From positions 7,766 to 71,765 of the forward strand of contig CALESG010000110.1 in assembly GCA_937907215.1 (NCBI GenBank): 64,000 nt of DNA, given 5' to 3'. Source of the DNA: an uncultured Ruminococcus sp. Lineage in GTDB: Bacteria > Bacillota > Clostridia > Oscillospirales > Ruminococcaceae. The notes beneath the pieces are model-generated. The model saw only the letters and a list, made by a program, of their open reading frames with translations. It had not been told where the DNA came from and ran no database searches. How positions within the stretch are numbered: the stretch's first letter is position 1; every line of letters begins with the position of its first letter. The translations under genes and the position numbers were made by a program. Positions 42,225 through 51,922 of this stretch are shown piece after piece.

Positions 42225-43177
42225 AAATAGTTATAACTGACTGGCAGACAATGAGCTGCAAAGATGAGATCTCTTATAAATGTTTTGAAAACTTTGGAAA
42301 TGTTTTTGCCTATCCGCTCACCGCACTTGAAGAAACCGCAATGCGAATTGGTGATGCTGAAATTCTCCTTTGCAATAAAACACCAATAACAGCTGATGTA
42401 ATAAAACAGTGCAGCAACCTTCGATATATAGGCGTTCTTGCTACAGGATACAACAACATCGATATGGCTGCCGCCGCAGATGCCGGAATAACTGTTTGCA
42501 ATGCAGGAACATATTCAACTGATGCTGTTGCTCAATATGTATTTGCGCAGATACTTTATCATTACAATAAGATTCATTTGTATGATGAAAGTGTGCGAAA
42601 CGGTGACTGGATAAAAGCTCCTGCATTTTCATATTTTCCATTCCCTGCATATGAACTAAGCGGTAAAACTCTTGCAGTTATCGGATATGGCAGTATTGGC
42701 AAAAAGGTAGCAAAAATAGGCGATGCATTCGGTATGAATGTAATTATAAGCACACGAACCAAACCTGAAAACTGCACATTTAAACTCGTAAGTATACAAG
42801 AAGCATTTTCAAAAGCTGATGTACTTACTATACATACTCCATTAACACCAAAAACAAAAGGGCTTGTTTCAAGAGAAAATATTGCTCTTATGAAGCCTTC
42901 TGCTCTTCTTATAAATTCATCAAGAGGTCCTGTTGTAGATGAATACGCTTTAGCAGATGCTCTCAAAAAAGGCATGATCGCAGGAGCAGCAGTTGACGTT
43001 CTTGAAAAAGAACCTATGGACAGCGAATCACCTTTAAAAGACATTCCAAATTGTACTATAACACCACATATTGCTTGGTCACCTATTGAAACAAGACAAA
43101 GACTTCTTGATATTGCATATTGTAATCTTAAAGCATACCTTCAAGGGAAACCGCAAAATGTAGTCAGTATATATTAA
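42221..43177 (+). CDS. D-2-hydroxyacid dehydrogenase (glycerate dehydrogenase-like)
   Basis: NAD-dependent D-isomer-specific hydroxyacid dehydrogenase, 318 residues. Rossmann motif GYGSIGKKVAKIG, catalytic Arg in NSSRGPVVDEYAL, Glu in VDVLEKEP and His in TPHIAWSPIE are all present. The pattern resembles hydroxypyruvate/glycerate dehydrogenases rather than SerA, since there is no ACT domain. It lies directly before proB with a 22-bp gap, so probably one operon. Confidence 0.88.
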   Translation: MKIVITDWQTMSCKDEISYKCFENFGNVFAYPLTALEETAMRIGDAEILLCNKTPITADVIKQCSNLRYIGVLATGYNNIDMAAAADAGITVCNAGTYSTDAVAQYVFAQILYHYNKIHLYDESVRNGDWIKAPAFSYFPFPAYELSGKTLAVIGYGSIGKKVAKIGDAFGMNVIISTRTKPENCTFKLVSIQEAFSKADVLTIHTPLTPKTKGLVSRENIALMKPSALLINSSRGPVVDEYALADALKKGMIAGAAVDVLEKEPMDSESPLKDIPNCTITPHIAWSPIETRQRLLDIAYCNLKAYLQGKPQNVVSIY

Positions 43178-43199
43178 AAATGAAAGGCATCTATAAAAT

Positions 43200-44003
43200 A
43201 TGTTTGATATTTCCTCAAAAAAAAGAATTGTACTTAAACTCGGAACATCCACGCTTACCCACAAAACAGGCAAGCTGAATATCCGCCGTATGAAAAATCT
43301 TATACAAATCCTTGCAGATCTGCATAATTCAGGAAGAGAAATTATAATAGTTTCTTCCGGTGCGGTCGGCATGGGCATAGGCAAATTGAATTTAACATCA
43401 AAGCCTACTGATACTCCCACAAAACAGGCTGTAGCTGCTGTTGGACAGTGTGAACTTATGCACACTTATGATAATATGTTTGAAAAATATAATGTTACAG
43501 TAGCTCAGATACTGCTTACCAAGCACATTTTATCAAATGGTCTTTCCAATGTTCAGAATACTCTTCAAAGACTGCTTGAAATGGGTGTAATTCCTATTGT
43601 AAATGAAAACGATACGGTAGCTATTGATGAACTTGAACTGAAAATTGGCGAAAATGATTCTCTTGCCGCTATGGTTGCAAATATCGCTGACGCTGACCTG
43701 CTTATAATAATGTCTGATATTGACGGACTTTATTCTTCAGATCCTCATAAGAACCCGGATGCCAAGGTAATACCTGTTGTTGAAAAAATAGATGAAAATA
43801 TTGTAGAAATGGCAGGCGGTGCAGGTTCTGCTCTGGGAACAGGCGGAATGGCTACAAAAATAAGTGCTGCAAAAATGGTTACAGATGCAGGCATTGATAT
43901 GATAATAATGAATGGCAAAGATCCTGAAAAGCTCTATGACCTATTCGACAACAAAGAAGTAGGTACAGTATTTCTAGCAAAAAATTATTCTGATAAATCT
44001 TAA
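43200..44003 (+). CDS. proB: Glutamate 5-kinase (short form without PUA domain)
   Basis: First step of proline synthesis: ATP-dependent phosphorylation of glutamate. It is 267 residues with KRIVLKLGTSTLTHKTGKL, VSSGAVGMGIG, PIVNENDTVAIDEL and GTGGMATKISAAKM. Many ProB proteins are about 365 residues with a C-terminal PUA domain, which is absent here. This short form is known in other bacteria. It is followed by proA after 43 bp. Confidence 0.95.
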   Translation: MFDISSKKRIVLKLGTSTLTHKTGKLNIRRMKNLIQILADLHNSGREIIIVSSGAVGMGIGKLNLTSKPTDTPTKQAVAAVGQCELMHTYDNMFEKYNVTVAQILLTKHILSNGLSNVQNTLQRLLEMGVIPIVNENDTVAIDELELKIGENDSLAAMVANIADADLLIIMSDIDGLYSSDPHKNPDAKVIPVVEKIDENIVEMAGGAGSALGTGGMATKISAAKMVTDAGIDMIIMNGKDPEKLYDLFDNKEVGTVFLAKNYSDKS

Positions 44004-44046
44004 AATACAATACAATTTCATAGAATATAGAAAGGTAGGATAATAT

Positions 44047-45309
44047 ATGAATTACGCACAGACACTTGGTGAAAAATCAAAAGCAGCAGCCGCTAAAATG
44101 GCAGCTGTTTCACCGGAATCAAAAAACGCTGCTCTCTATGCAATTTCCAAAGCTCTTATTGAAAGAAAAGATGAGATAATTAGCGCAAATGAACTCGACT
44201 TAAAAGCTGCTGTGGAAAACAATATGAGTGCTGCAATGCAGGATAGACTCCGTCTTACAAATGCACGTATTGAAGGAATGGCGAATTCTATATCCAAACT
44301 TATAGCTATGGACGACCCAATAGGCTCTGTTATACAGGGCAGCGTTCGTCCAAATGGTCTTAGAATTGTAAAAACACGTGTACCACTCGGATCAATCGGT
44401 ATAATTTTTGAATCACGTCCAAATGTTACTGTAGACGCAGCTACTCTTTGTCTAAAATCAGGAAATGCAGTTCTGCTTCGTGGCGGTAAAGAGGCAATAA
44501 ATTCAAATATATGTCTTACAAAGATAATGCGTGATGCTGTAGAAACTGCCGGTCTGCCAAAAGATTGTATTCAGCTTGTAGAAGATACATCAAGAGAAAC
44601 TGCTTCTGATATGATGAAACTCAATGGATATTTGGACGTATTGATACCAAGAGGCGGTGCTGGACTAATTCAATCTGTAGTTAAACAGGCAACTGTACCT
44701 GTAATTGAAACAGGAGCCGGAAATTGTCATATATATATTGATAAGTGTTTGCCAACAAATGAAGATTTTGAAATGGCGGTCAAAGTTGTAGATAATGCAA
44801 AAACTCAGCGTCCGTCTGTCTGCAATGCAATTGAAGGCATTGTTGTACATGAAAATGTAGCAGAAAAAATTCTGCCAATGATAAAATCCGCACTTGATTT
44901 GCATGATGTTATAATTTACGGTGATGAAAAAACTGCTGCTATACTTGGCAAATGTGTTCTTCCGGCAACTGATGAAATTTACAATACTGAATTTAATGAT
45001 TATAAGCTCTCAGTAAAAATTGTATCATCATTTGATGAAGCTCTTGCTCATATAGCTAAATACAGCACAAAACATTCTGAATGCATAATAACAAAAGATT
45101 TTGATGCTGCAATGCGTTTCCAGAGAGAAGTTGATGCAGCAGCTGTATATGTAAATGCATCAACAAGATTTACAGACGGCGAAGAATTCGGTTTTGGAGC
45201 TGAAATAGGTATCTCTACTCAAAAGCTTCACGCAAGAGGTCCAATGGCTCTTACTGAACTTACAACAGTAAAATATCTGATCGATGGAACCGGTCAGATA
45301 AGACAGTAA
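44047..45309 (+). CDS. proA: Glutamate-5-semialdehyde dehydrogenase (gamma-glutamyl phosphate reductase)
   Basis: Second step of proline synthesis: NADPH reduction of gamma-glutamyl phosphate. It is 420 residues, the normal length. Visible signatures are IGIIFESRPNVTVDAA, LLRGGKEAINSN, the catalytic Cys in QRPSVCNAIE and EEFGFGAEIGISTQKLHARG. AAAGGTAGG precedes the start, and a terminator follows at 45330. Confidence 0.96.
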   Translation: MNYAQTLGEKSKAAAAKMAAVSPESKNAALYAISKALIERKDEIISANELDLKAAVENNMSAAMQDRLRLTNARIEGMANSISKLIAMDDPIGSVIQGSVRPNGLRIVKTRVPLGSIGIIFESRPNVTVDAATLCLKSGNAVLLRGGKEAINSNICLTKIMRDAVETAGLPKDCIQLVEDTSRETASDMMKLNGYLDVLIPRGGAGLIQSVVKQATVPVIETGAGNCHIYIDKCLPTNEDFEMAVKVVDNAKTQRPSVCNAIEGIVVHENVAEKILPMIKSALDLHDVIIYGDEKTAAILGKCVLPATDEIYNTEFNDYKLSVKIVSSFDEALAHIAKYSTKHSECIITKDFDAAMRFQREVDAAAVYVNASTRFTDGEEFGFGAEIGISTQKLHARGPMALTELTTVKYLIDGTGQIRQ

Positions 45310-45329
45310 TCATAAGACTCAAAAATATA

Positions 45330-45364
45330 TGCTGCTGCAAACTTGAATTTTGTAGCAGCATTTT
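45330..45364 (+). terminator. proBA terminator
   Basis: TGCTGCTGCAAA pairs with TTTTGTAGCAGCA (45330-45341 and 45348-45360), followed by TTTTATTTC. Confidence 0.85.
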
Positions 45365-45395
45365 ATTTCTACTTTGAAAAAGTTACTCATAGCTG

Positions 45396-45424
45396 TTGCA
45401 AAAATAGAAATAATGTAGTATAAT
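45396..45424 (+). promoter_or_regulatory. Promoter of asnB
   Basis: TTGCAA (45396-45401), a 17-bp spacer and TATAAT (45419-45424), 31 bp before the asnB start. No T-box fits in this short leader. Confidence 0.75.
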
Positions 45425-45455
45425 AATAAAAACAGAGAATATGGGAGGAACAACT

Positions 45456-47318
45456 ATGTGCGGATTTATAGGCTTCACTAATACGATCTCCAATGCTGAT
45501 TCGGTTCTTGGCACGATGCTTGATAAAATCAAACATCGTGGTCCAGATGCAGAAGGTAAATATGTTGATGACAATATTGCCCTAGGTCATAGAAGACTCA
45601 GTATCATTGATGTTTCCGATGCAGGAAATCAGCCGCTGTACAGCGAGGACGGCAAACTTATCCTTGTATTCAATGGAGAGATCTATAACTATAAAACAAT
45701 AAAAGCTGAACTTATAAAAAAGGGCTATAAATTCAAAACCCAAACTGATTCCGAAGTCCTTATATATGGATACAGAGAATACGGCGAAAAACTACTCGAA
45801 AAACTGCGTGGTATGTTTGCATTTATCATATGGGATAAAGAAAACAAATCCATTTTTGGTGCAAGGGATTTTTTCGGCATAAAACCTCTCTATTACGCAC
45901 AAATGGGCAAGACATTCATGTTCGGTTCAGAAATAAAAAGCTTTTTATGTCATCCGGATTTTAAAAAAGAACTGAATACCGACGCTCTTGAAAATTACCT
46001 TTCTTTCCAATATTCACCCTGTACAGAAACTTTCTTTAAGGGTGTATATAAGCTTCCTCCTGCCCACTGCTTTACTTACAAAAACGGAAAATTAGAAATA
46101 AAAAGATATTGGGAAGTAAAATTCACACCTGATGAAAAGCCGGAGCTTGATGAATGGGTAAACCGCATATCCGATACTTTCCACGATTCTGTAAAGGCTC
46201 ACAAAATTGCTGATGTAGAAGTTGGCTCATTCTTGTCAAGCGGCGTTGATTCAAGCTATGTAGCTGCTATTGCAAATGTAGATAAAACATTTACAGTTGG
46301 ATTTGGCAATGAAGAACGCTATAATGAAATAGGCTGGGCTAAAGAATTTTCAGAAGCAATAAACATAAAGAATTACAACAAAGTAATCTCACCTGAAGAA
46401 TACTGGAACATACTGCCTTTGATCCAATACCACATGGACGAACCCCTTGCAGATCCATCAGCAGTTGCACTTTATTTTGTGTGCAATTTGGCATCACGTT
46501 CACTTAAAGTAGCTCTTTCCGGTGAAGGTGCTGATGAAATATTTGGCGGATATAATGTATACAGCGACCCCGGTTCTACATTTTATGATAAACTTCCTAT
46601 CGGTTTAAGGCACGGCATTGCATCTGTTGTAAGCAAACTGCCTGCTAAAAGAGGTCTTAACTTTTTTGTAAGAAAAGGCAGAACAGTTGAAGAGAGATTT
46701 ATCGGCAATGCCTATATGTTTAGTCCAAAGGAAAGAAAAGAACTTCTTAAAATAAAAACAAACGCACCTGACCCTACTGCAATCACAAAGCCGTTTTATG
46801 ACAAGGTAAAAGATAAAGACGATGTAACAAAAATGCAGTACCTTGACCTTCATATGTGGATGACAGGTGATATACTCTTAAAAGCTGACAAGATGAGTAT
46901 GGCAAATTCTTTGGAAGTAAGAGTTCCGTTTCTTGATAAGGAGGTAATGGCTCTTGCTGAACAAATACCTACAAAATACAGAGTATCTCACAAAAGCACT
47001 TCTGATGGTATGAAATATACTACAAAATATGCTATGAGAATGGCTGCGAAAAAGGATACGCCGCCAAGTACTGCCAAAACAGCTGTAAAGAAAAAACTCG
47101 GATTCCCTGTTCCTATTCGTGTATGGCTCAAAGAAGACGGATATTACAATATAGTAAAAAATGCATTTACCGGAGAAGCGGCTGAAAAATATTTTAATAC
47201 AGATAAACTTGTAGAGCTTTTGGATGATCATAGATCAGGTAAAGGTGATTACAGCCGTAAAATCTGGACTGTTTATATGTTCCTTGTATGGTATGACGTT
47301 TATTTTGGAAAAGTGTGA
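45456..47318 (+). CDS. asnB: Asparagine synthase (glutamine-hydrolysing)
   Basis: Makes asparagine from aspartate and glutamine-derived ammonia with ATP. The ATG at 45456 is chosen because Cys2 (MCGFIGF) must be the N-terminal nucleophile; an ATG five codons earlier overlaps the GGGAGGA ribosome site. It is 620 residues: a class II glutaminase domain (1-190) with HRRLSIID and FNGEIYNY, and a synthetase domain with SSGVDSSYVAA (PP-loop) and ALSGEGADEIFGGYNVY. It is followed by an HD-domain gene after 27 bp. Confidence 0.95.
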   Translation: MCGFIGFTNTISNADSVLGTMLDKIKHRGPDAEGKYVDDNIALGHRRLSIIDVSDAGNQPLYSEDGKLILVFNGEIYNYKTIKAELIKKGYKFKTQTDSEVLIYGYREYGEKLLEKLRGMFAFIIWDKENKSIFGARDFFGIKPLYYAQMGKTFMFGSEIKSFLCHPDFKKELNTDALENYLSFQYSPCTETFFKGVYKLPPAHCFTYKNGKLEIKRYWEVKFTPDEKPELDEWVNRISDTFHDSVKAHKIADVEVGSFLSSGVDSSYVAAIANVDKTFTVGFGNEERYNEIGWAKEFSEAINIKNYNKVISPEEYWNILPLIQYHMDEPLADPSAVALYFVCNLASRSLKVALSGEGADEIFGGYNVYSDPGSTFYDKLPIGLRHGIASVVSKLPAKRGLNFFVRKGRTVEERFIGNAYMFSPKERKELLKIKTNAPDPTAITKPFYDKVKDKDDVTKMQYLDLHMWMTGDILLKADKMSMANSLEVRVPFLDKEVMALAEQIPTKYRVSHKSTSDGMKYTTKYAMRMAAKKDTPPSTAKTAVKKKLGFPVPIRVWLKEDGYYNIVKNAFTGEAAEKYFNTDKLVELLDDHRSGKGDYSRKIWTVYMFLVWYDVYFGKV

Positions 47319-47345
47319 TCAAATACTTTTTAAGGAGGGAGATCG

Positions 47346-48014
47346 GTGGCAAGTAATGTGACTTATGAATATATCAGAAGAAATCCGGCTGTTTTAGAAT
47401 ATGTAAGACGTGCTGACAAGGTTATGGAATCTATTGGATATACAGAACACTCTTTTGCACACGTGGAAAAGGTTTCTTATGTGTCTTCAATGATACTTGA
47501 GGAACTTGGGTATCCGGAAAGAACAGTAGAACTTGCAAAGATAGCCGGTTTTCTTCATGATATAGGAAATGTAATAAACCGCAATGACCACGCTCAAAGC
47601 GGTGCTGTAATGGCATTTGTTTTGCTTGATAAACTTCATATGCCTGCTGATGAAGTATGCTCCATTATTTCCGCAATAGGGAACCATGATGAAAGCACCG
47701 CTCAACCGGTAGATCCAATATCGGCGGCTCTTATTCTTGCCGATAAAACAGACGTTCGCCGAAGTCGTGTAAGAAATACTACTTTTACATCATTTGATAT
47801 TCATGACAGAGTAAATTATGCTGTTACAAATTCAAAGCTTACTGTTTCGGATGATAAAACGAGTTTTACTTTGGAATTGAATATCGATACTGAAATATCT
47901 TCGGTACTTGAATATTTTGAAATATTTATGGACAGAATGCTGCTGTGCAAACGTGCAGCACAATATTTTGGAATGTCATTTAAAATATATATGAATGGCA
48001 CTATTGTACTTTAA
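47346..48014 (+). CDS. HD-domain phosphohydrolase
   Basis: It is 222 residues. The GTG start at 47346 has GGAGGGAG upstream. Metal ligands of the HD fold are visible: HSFAHVEKV, FLHDIGNVINRNDHAQSG, and the downstream NHDE and ADKTDV. It resembles small HD hydrolases of nucleotides or (p)ppGpp-like molecules, but the substrate is not predictable. It sits between asnB and pyrB in the same direction. Confidence 0.85.
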   Translation: MASNVTYEYIRRNPAVLEYVRRADKVMESIGYTEHSFAHVEKVSYVSSMILEELGYPERTVELAKIAGFLHDIGNVINRNDHAQSGAVMAFVLLDKLHMPADEVCSIISAIGNHDESTAQPVDPISAALILADKTDVRRSRVRNTTFTSFDIHDRVNYAVTNSKLTVSDDKTSFTLELNIDTEISSVLEYFEIFMDRMLLCKRAAQYFGMSFKIYMNGTIVL

Positions 48015-48083
48015 TTTAAGCAATGCTTTAATATCGCAGATATAATTTTTTATATCTACGATAAAATATAGGAGGTTTCAAAT

Positions 48084-49169
48084 ATGATTTCATCGTATCC
48101 ACATCTGATTGACCTTGACGACTATCCGGTTTCATGGTGGAAGGAAGTAGTCGATTTGGGTGAAAAGATCAAAAATAATCCAGAGATCTATTCCGGTGCC
48201 TGTCAAGGAAAAATCATGGCAACTTTATTTTATGAGCCATCTACACGTACACAAATGTCCTTCCAGACAGCAATGCTTCGTCTGGGCGGCAGACTTATAG
48301 GCTTTGATAATCCGGCAAATTCTTCTGTATCAAAAGGTGAAACTTTAAAAGATACAACAAAAATCGTAAGCAATTACGCAGATATTCTTGTAATGCGTCA
48401 TCCTGTTGCAGGTGCAGCAAAGGCTGCTGCACTTACTGCTGACTGTCCTGTTATAAATGCCGGTGACAGCGGTCACCTTCACCCTACTCAAACTCTTACA
48501 GACCTCTTGACCCTTAAATGTGAAAAAGGAAGACTTGACCATCTCACAATAGGTCTGTGCGGTGATCTTATAAACGGCAGAACTGTACATTCACTGCTTA
48601 AAGCAATGTCTTGTTTTGAAGGCAATGAATTTGTTCTGATCTCCACACCGGAGCTGAAACTTCCATCATATGTAAAAGATATACTCAAATCAAGCGGCTG
48701 TCCATTCAGAGAGGTATCATCGCTGGAAGAGGTTCTTCCTGAGCTTGATGTACTATATATGACAAGAATCCAACAGGAAAGATTTGCAAGCCGTGAGGAA
48801 TATCTGGCACAAAAGGATACATATATATTGACAGCGAAAAAGCTTAAAACCGCTAAACCGGATATGATAATACTTCATCCGCTGCCAAGAGTAGACGAAA
48901 TAGAAGTTGAAATAGACTATGACCCAAGAGCTGCATATTTCAAGCAGGCAAGATATGGAATGTATGTAAGAATGGCACTTATAATAACAATGCTCAATCT
49001 TGACACAAAAACTACTCTACTGCACGGAACAATTCATAATGATGCAGTATGCAAAAACCCAAATTGTATTACTCATACAGAAAAATATTTGCCGAAAAGC
49101 TTTGTTTCAATCGGTGACAGCTTGCTGGAATGCGAGTACTGCAATGAAAGATTGCTGATTGAAAGATAA
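48084..49169 (+). CDS. pyrB: Aspartate carbamoyltransferase with C-terminal PyrI-type zinc domain
   Basis: First committed step of pyrimidine synthesis. It is 361 residues. The catalytic chain spans 1-310 with carbamoyl-phosphate motif FYEPSTRTQMSF, MRHPVAGAAKAAA, NAGDSGHLHPTQTL and LHPLPRVDE. Beyond it, residues 323-353 carry four Cys spaced C-x4-C-x21-C-x2-C (CKNPNC and CEYC), the arrangement of the PyrI zinc domain (Cys109/114/138/141 in E. coli). So the assembly-contact part of the regulatory chain is fused while the nucleotide-binding allosteric part is missing. GGAGGTTTC precedes the start. Confidence 0.92.
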   Translation: MISSYPHLIDLDDYPVSWWKEVVDLGEKIKNNPEIYSGACQGKIMATLFYEPSTRTQMSFQTAMLRLGGRLIGFDNPANSSVSKGETLKDTTKIVSNYADILVMRHPVAGAAKAAALTADCPVINAGDSGHLHPTQTLTDLLTLKCEKGRLDHLTIGLCGDLINGRTVHSLLKAMSCFEGNEFVLISTPELKLPSYVKDILKSSGCPFREVSSLEEVLPELDVLYMTRIQQERFASREEYLAQKDTYILTAKKLKTAKPDMIILHPLPRVDEIEVEIDYDPRAAYFKQARYGMYVRMALIITMLNLDTKTTLLHGTIHNDAVCKNPNCITHTEKYLPKSFVSIGDSLLECEYCNERLLIER

Positions 49170-49248
49170 TCTAAGCTGCCTATATATTTAATAACCTTAC
49201 GACATAAGGTAATGATATTATCATTAAGGATAAAAAGGAGGAAATGCA

Positions 49249-49386
49249 ATGAGCAGTAATCGTGACCGCTATGGCAGACGAAAGATCCGGCCAAAAATAC
49301 GATTCCGTTTTAGAAATATAATAATAATCTTCATCGGCTGTATAGTAATAGGTCTGGCTTATTACATGATAAAGATGAACCTTTAG
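49249..49386 (+). CDS. 45-residue single-span membrane protein
   Basis: AGGAGGAAATGCA directly precedes ATG 49249. The protein has a strongly basic N-terminus (RDRYGRRKIRPKIRFRFR) and one transmembrane segment (about residues 21-40), then MIKMNL. It is likely inserted with the basic end inside. A strong ribosome site and a following terminator support it as real. The function is unknown. Confidence 0.65.
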   Translation: MSSNRDRYGRRKIRPKIRFRFRNIIIIFIGCIVIGLAYYMIKMNL

Positions 49387-49407
49387 AAAAAAATCCCTAA
49401 TGCCTTT

Positions 49408-49443
49408 ATTTCCGGGTTGTCTGCATACCCGGAAATTTTTTTG
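49408..49443 (+). terminator. Terminator before nrdD
   Basis: ATTTCCGGGT (49408-49417) pairs with ACCCGGAAAT (49427-49436), followed by seven T. It ends the pyrB-small membrane protein unit. Confidence 0.92.
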
Positions 49444-49474
49444 ATAAGAAAAATATAAATTTAACCTATGCCTA

Positions 49475-49503
49475 TTGACAAATTCCTTAAAATGGGCTAT
49501 ACT
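49475..49503 (+). promoter_or_regulatory. Promoter of nrdD
   Basis: TTGACA (49475-49480), a 17-bp spacer and TATACT (49498-49503), about 90 bp before the nrdD start. Confidence 0.8.
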
Positions 49504-49556
49504 GAATGACAGTGATGATTTGCATACAAGATACGCCGTCTGTTTTGCAAGTTGCA

Positions 49557-49572
49557 TACAATATTTTGTGTT
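49557..49572 (+). promoter_or_regulatory. Possible NrdR box
   Basis: TACAATATTTTGTGTT resembles NrdR boxes (an AT-rich centre flanked by ACA/TGT) and lies in the nrdD leader. A convincing second box at the usual 31-32 bp spacing was not found, so this is tentative. Confidence 0.3.
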
Positions 49573-49592
49573 TTGGAAGGAGCTTTATTCTT

Positions 49593-51911
49593 ATGATAAT
49601 ACATATTATAAAACGTGACGGACGCAAAGTTCCGTTTAATATTGAAAAAATCGCAAACGCTGTATTCCGTGCAGCTCAGTCTGTAGGCGGTACAGATATG
49701 AATGAAGCAATGGATATTGCTGTTAAAACCTGTGAGCTTTATGAAGAAAATTATGGCAAGGAAACACCTACCGTTGAGATAATTCAGGACTTGGTTGAAA
49801 AAACTCTTATTGAAAATGGTCATGCTCAAACTGCGAAGGCATATATTCTCTATCGCTATGAGCGTACACGTGATCGTGAAATGAAATCAAACCTCATGAA
49901 AACTATGGGTGAGCTTACATTTGATTCCGCCAAAGACAGCGATATAAAACGTGAAAATGCAAATATCGATGGTGATACCGCAATGGGTACTATGCTTAAG
50001 TACGGTTCTTCTGCTGCCAAGGAATTCTATGAAATGAAAGTTCTGAATCCTGCACACGCAAAGGCACATCATGACGGTGATATTCATATTCACGATCTGG
50101 ACTTCTTAACTCTTACTACTACTTGCTGTCAGATTGATCTTATAAAACTATTTGAAGGCGGGTTCTCTACAGGTCACGGCTTCCTGCGTGAACCTAATGA
50201 TATTGCAAGCTACTCTGCACTTGCTTGTATTGCTATTCAGTCTAATCAAAATGACCAGCATGGTGGTCAAAGCATTCCAAACTTTGATTATGCAATGGCA
50301 GGCGGAATTAAAAAAACATATAAAAAGCGTTATCTGCGTAATATGGAACGTGGTCTTGCACTTGTTGCGGGAATGGAAAACAGCGGTGAATTTGTAAAAG
50401 ATTATGCCGCAAAAATTTTTAATGAAAAGGGCATTATTCCTTGTCTTGCAAATGATAACGGCTTTCAGGAGGCTGAAAAAGAATATCTGCTAACTAAAAT
50501 AGATGAAACTATGGCTGATAAACTTCAAAGCTTCACTGCTGAAAATGCTTATCGTGAAACAAATCGTGCAACATATCAGGCAATGGAAGCTCTTATTCAC
50601 AATCTCAATACAATGAACAGCCGTGCAGGTGCACAGACGCCATTTAGTTCTATCAATTATGGTACAGATACTTCTCCTGAAGGTAAAATGGTTATTGAAA
50701 ATATTCTGCTTGCTGAAGAAGCCGGTCTTGGAAACGGAGAAACACCTATCTTCCCTATCCATATTTTCAAGATAAAGGAAGGCATAAATTATAATGAATC
50801 CGATCCAAACTACAGTCTTTTCAAACTTGCCTGCCGTGTTTCTGCAAAAAGGCTCTTCCCGAATTTTGCATTCCTTGATGCGCCATTCAATAAGCAGTAT
50901 TACAAAGAAGGCGATTACCGTACAGAAATAGCATATATGGGCTGTCGTACAAGAGTTATAGGTAATGTATATGACACTGACAATGAAATTGTTACAGGAA
51001 GAGGAAATCTTAGCTTTACGTCCATCAATCTGCCAAGACTTGCTATAAAAGCTGATCACAATGTTGGTCTGTTCTTTGATATGCTTGATGAAATGATGGA
51101 TCTTACAATTGATCAACTTATGCACCGTTTTCATATCCAGTGTCAGAAAAAGGTTAGAAATTATCCTTTCCTTATGGGTCAGGGTGTTTGGATCGGCTCT
51201 GATGCACTTTCAGCTGATGATACCGTTGAAGAAGTACTGAAGCATGGTACACTTTCTGTTGGATTTATAGGTCTTGCTGAGGCTCTGAAAGCACTTATCG
51301 GTTCACACCATGGTGAAAGTGAAGAAGCTCGTGAATTGGGATTGGAAATAATCACAGCAATGCGTGAACGTATGGATCTGGAAGCCAAGAGAACTGGTCT
51401 TAACTTCTCACTGCTTGCAACACCGGCTGAAGGTCTTTCGGGAAGATTTGTACGTATTGACAAGGAAAAGTATGGTATTATTCCGGGTGTTACAGACCGT
51501 GATTATTATACAAACTCATTCCATGTGCCGGTATATTATCCTATAAGTGCAGTTGATAAAATACGCATTGAAGCTCCATATCATGCACTTACAAACGGTG
51601 GTCATATCAGCTACATAGAAATGGACGGCGATCCGCTCCAGAACTTATCTGCATTTGAAAAGGTTGTACGCTATATGAAGGAGTGCGGTATTGGTTATGG
51701 CTCTATAAATCATCCTGTTGACAGAGATCCTTGCTGTGGATTTACCGGCATTATCGGCGACACCTGTCCTATGTGCGGACGCACTGAAGAGAGTGGTTCA
51801 TTTGAACGCATACGCAGAATAACGGGTTATCTTGTAGGCACACTTGACAGGTTTAACGATGCTAAACGTTCAGAAGAACACGACAGAGTAAAGCACGGTT
51901 TAACAAAGTAA
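49593..51911 (+). CDS. nrdD: Anaerobic ribonucleoside-triphosphate reductase
   Basis: Oxygen-sensitive glycyl-radical enzyme making dNTPs. The ATG at 49593 (MIIHIIKRDGRKVPF) has GGAAGGAG upstream and starts the ATP-cone domain (about 1-95) that senses ATP/dATP. It is 772 residues. The C-terminus has the zinc site (CCGFTGIIGDTCPMCGR) and the radical loop RRITGYLVG. It is activated by NrdG, whose gene lies 687 bp downstream beyond a repetitive element. Confidence 0.95.
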   Translation: MIIHIIKRDGRKVPFNIEKIANAVFRAAQSVGGTDMNEAMDIAVKTCELYEENYGKETPTVEIIQDLVEKTLIENGHAQTAKAYILYRYERTRDREMKSNLMKTMGELTFDSAKDSDIKRENANIDGDTAMGTMLKYGSSAAKEFYEMKVLNPAHAKAHHDGDIHIHDLDFLTLTTTCCQIDLIKLFEGGFSTGHGFLREPNDIASYSALACIAIQSNQNDQHGGQSIPNFDYAMAGGIKKTYKKRYLRNMERGLALVAGMENSGEFVKDYAAKIFNEKGIIPCLANDNGFQEAEKEYLLTKIDETMADKLQSFTAENAYRETNRATYQAMEALIHNLNTMNSRAGAQTPFSSINYGTDTSPEGKMVIENILLAEEAGLGNGETPIFPIHIFKIKEGINYNESDPNYSLFKLACRVSAKRLFPNFAFLDAPFNKQYYKEGDYRTEIAYMGCRTRVIGNVYDTDNEIVTGRGNLSFTSINLPRLAIKADHNVGLFFDMLDEMMDLTIDQLMHRFHIQCQKKVRNYPFLMGQGVWIGSDALSADDTVEEVLKHGTLSVGFIGLAEALKALIGSHHGESEEARELGLEIITAMRERMDLEAKRTGLNFSLLATPAEGLSGRFVRIDKEKYGIIPGVTDRDYYTNSFHVPVYYPISAVDKIRIEAPYHALTNGGHISYIEMDGDPLQNLSAFEKVVRYMKECGIGYGSINHPVDRDPCCGFTGIIGDTCPMCGRTEESGSFERIRRITGYLVGTLDRFNDAKRSEEHDRVKHGLTK

Positions 51912-51922
51912 AAAAGGATCAA

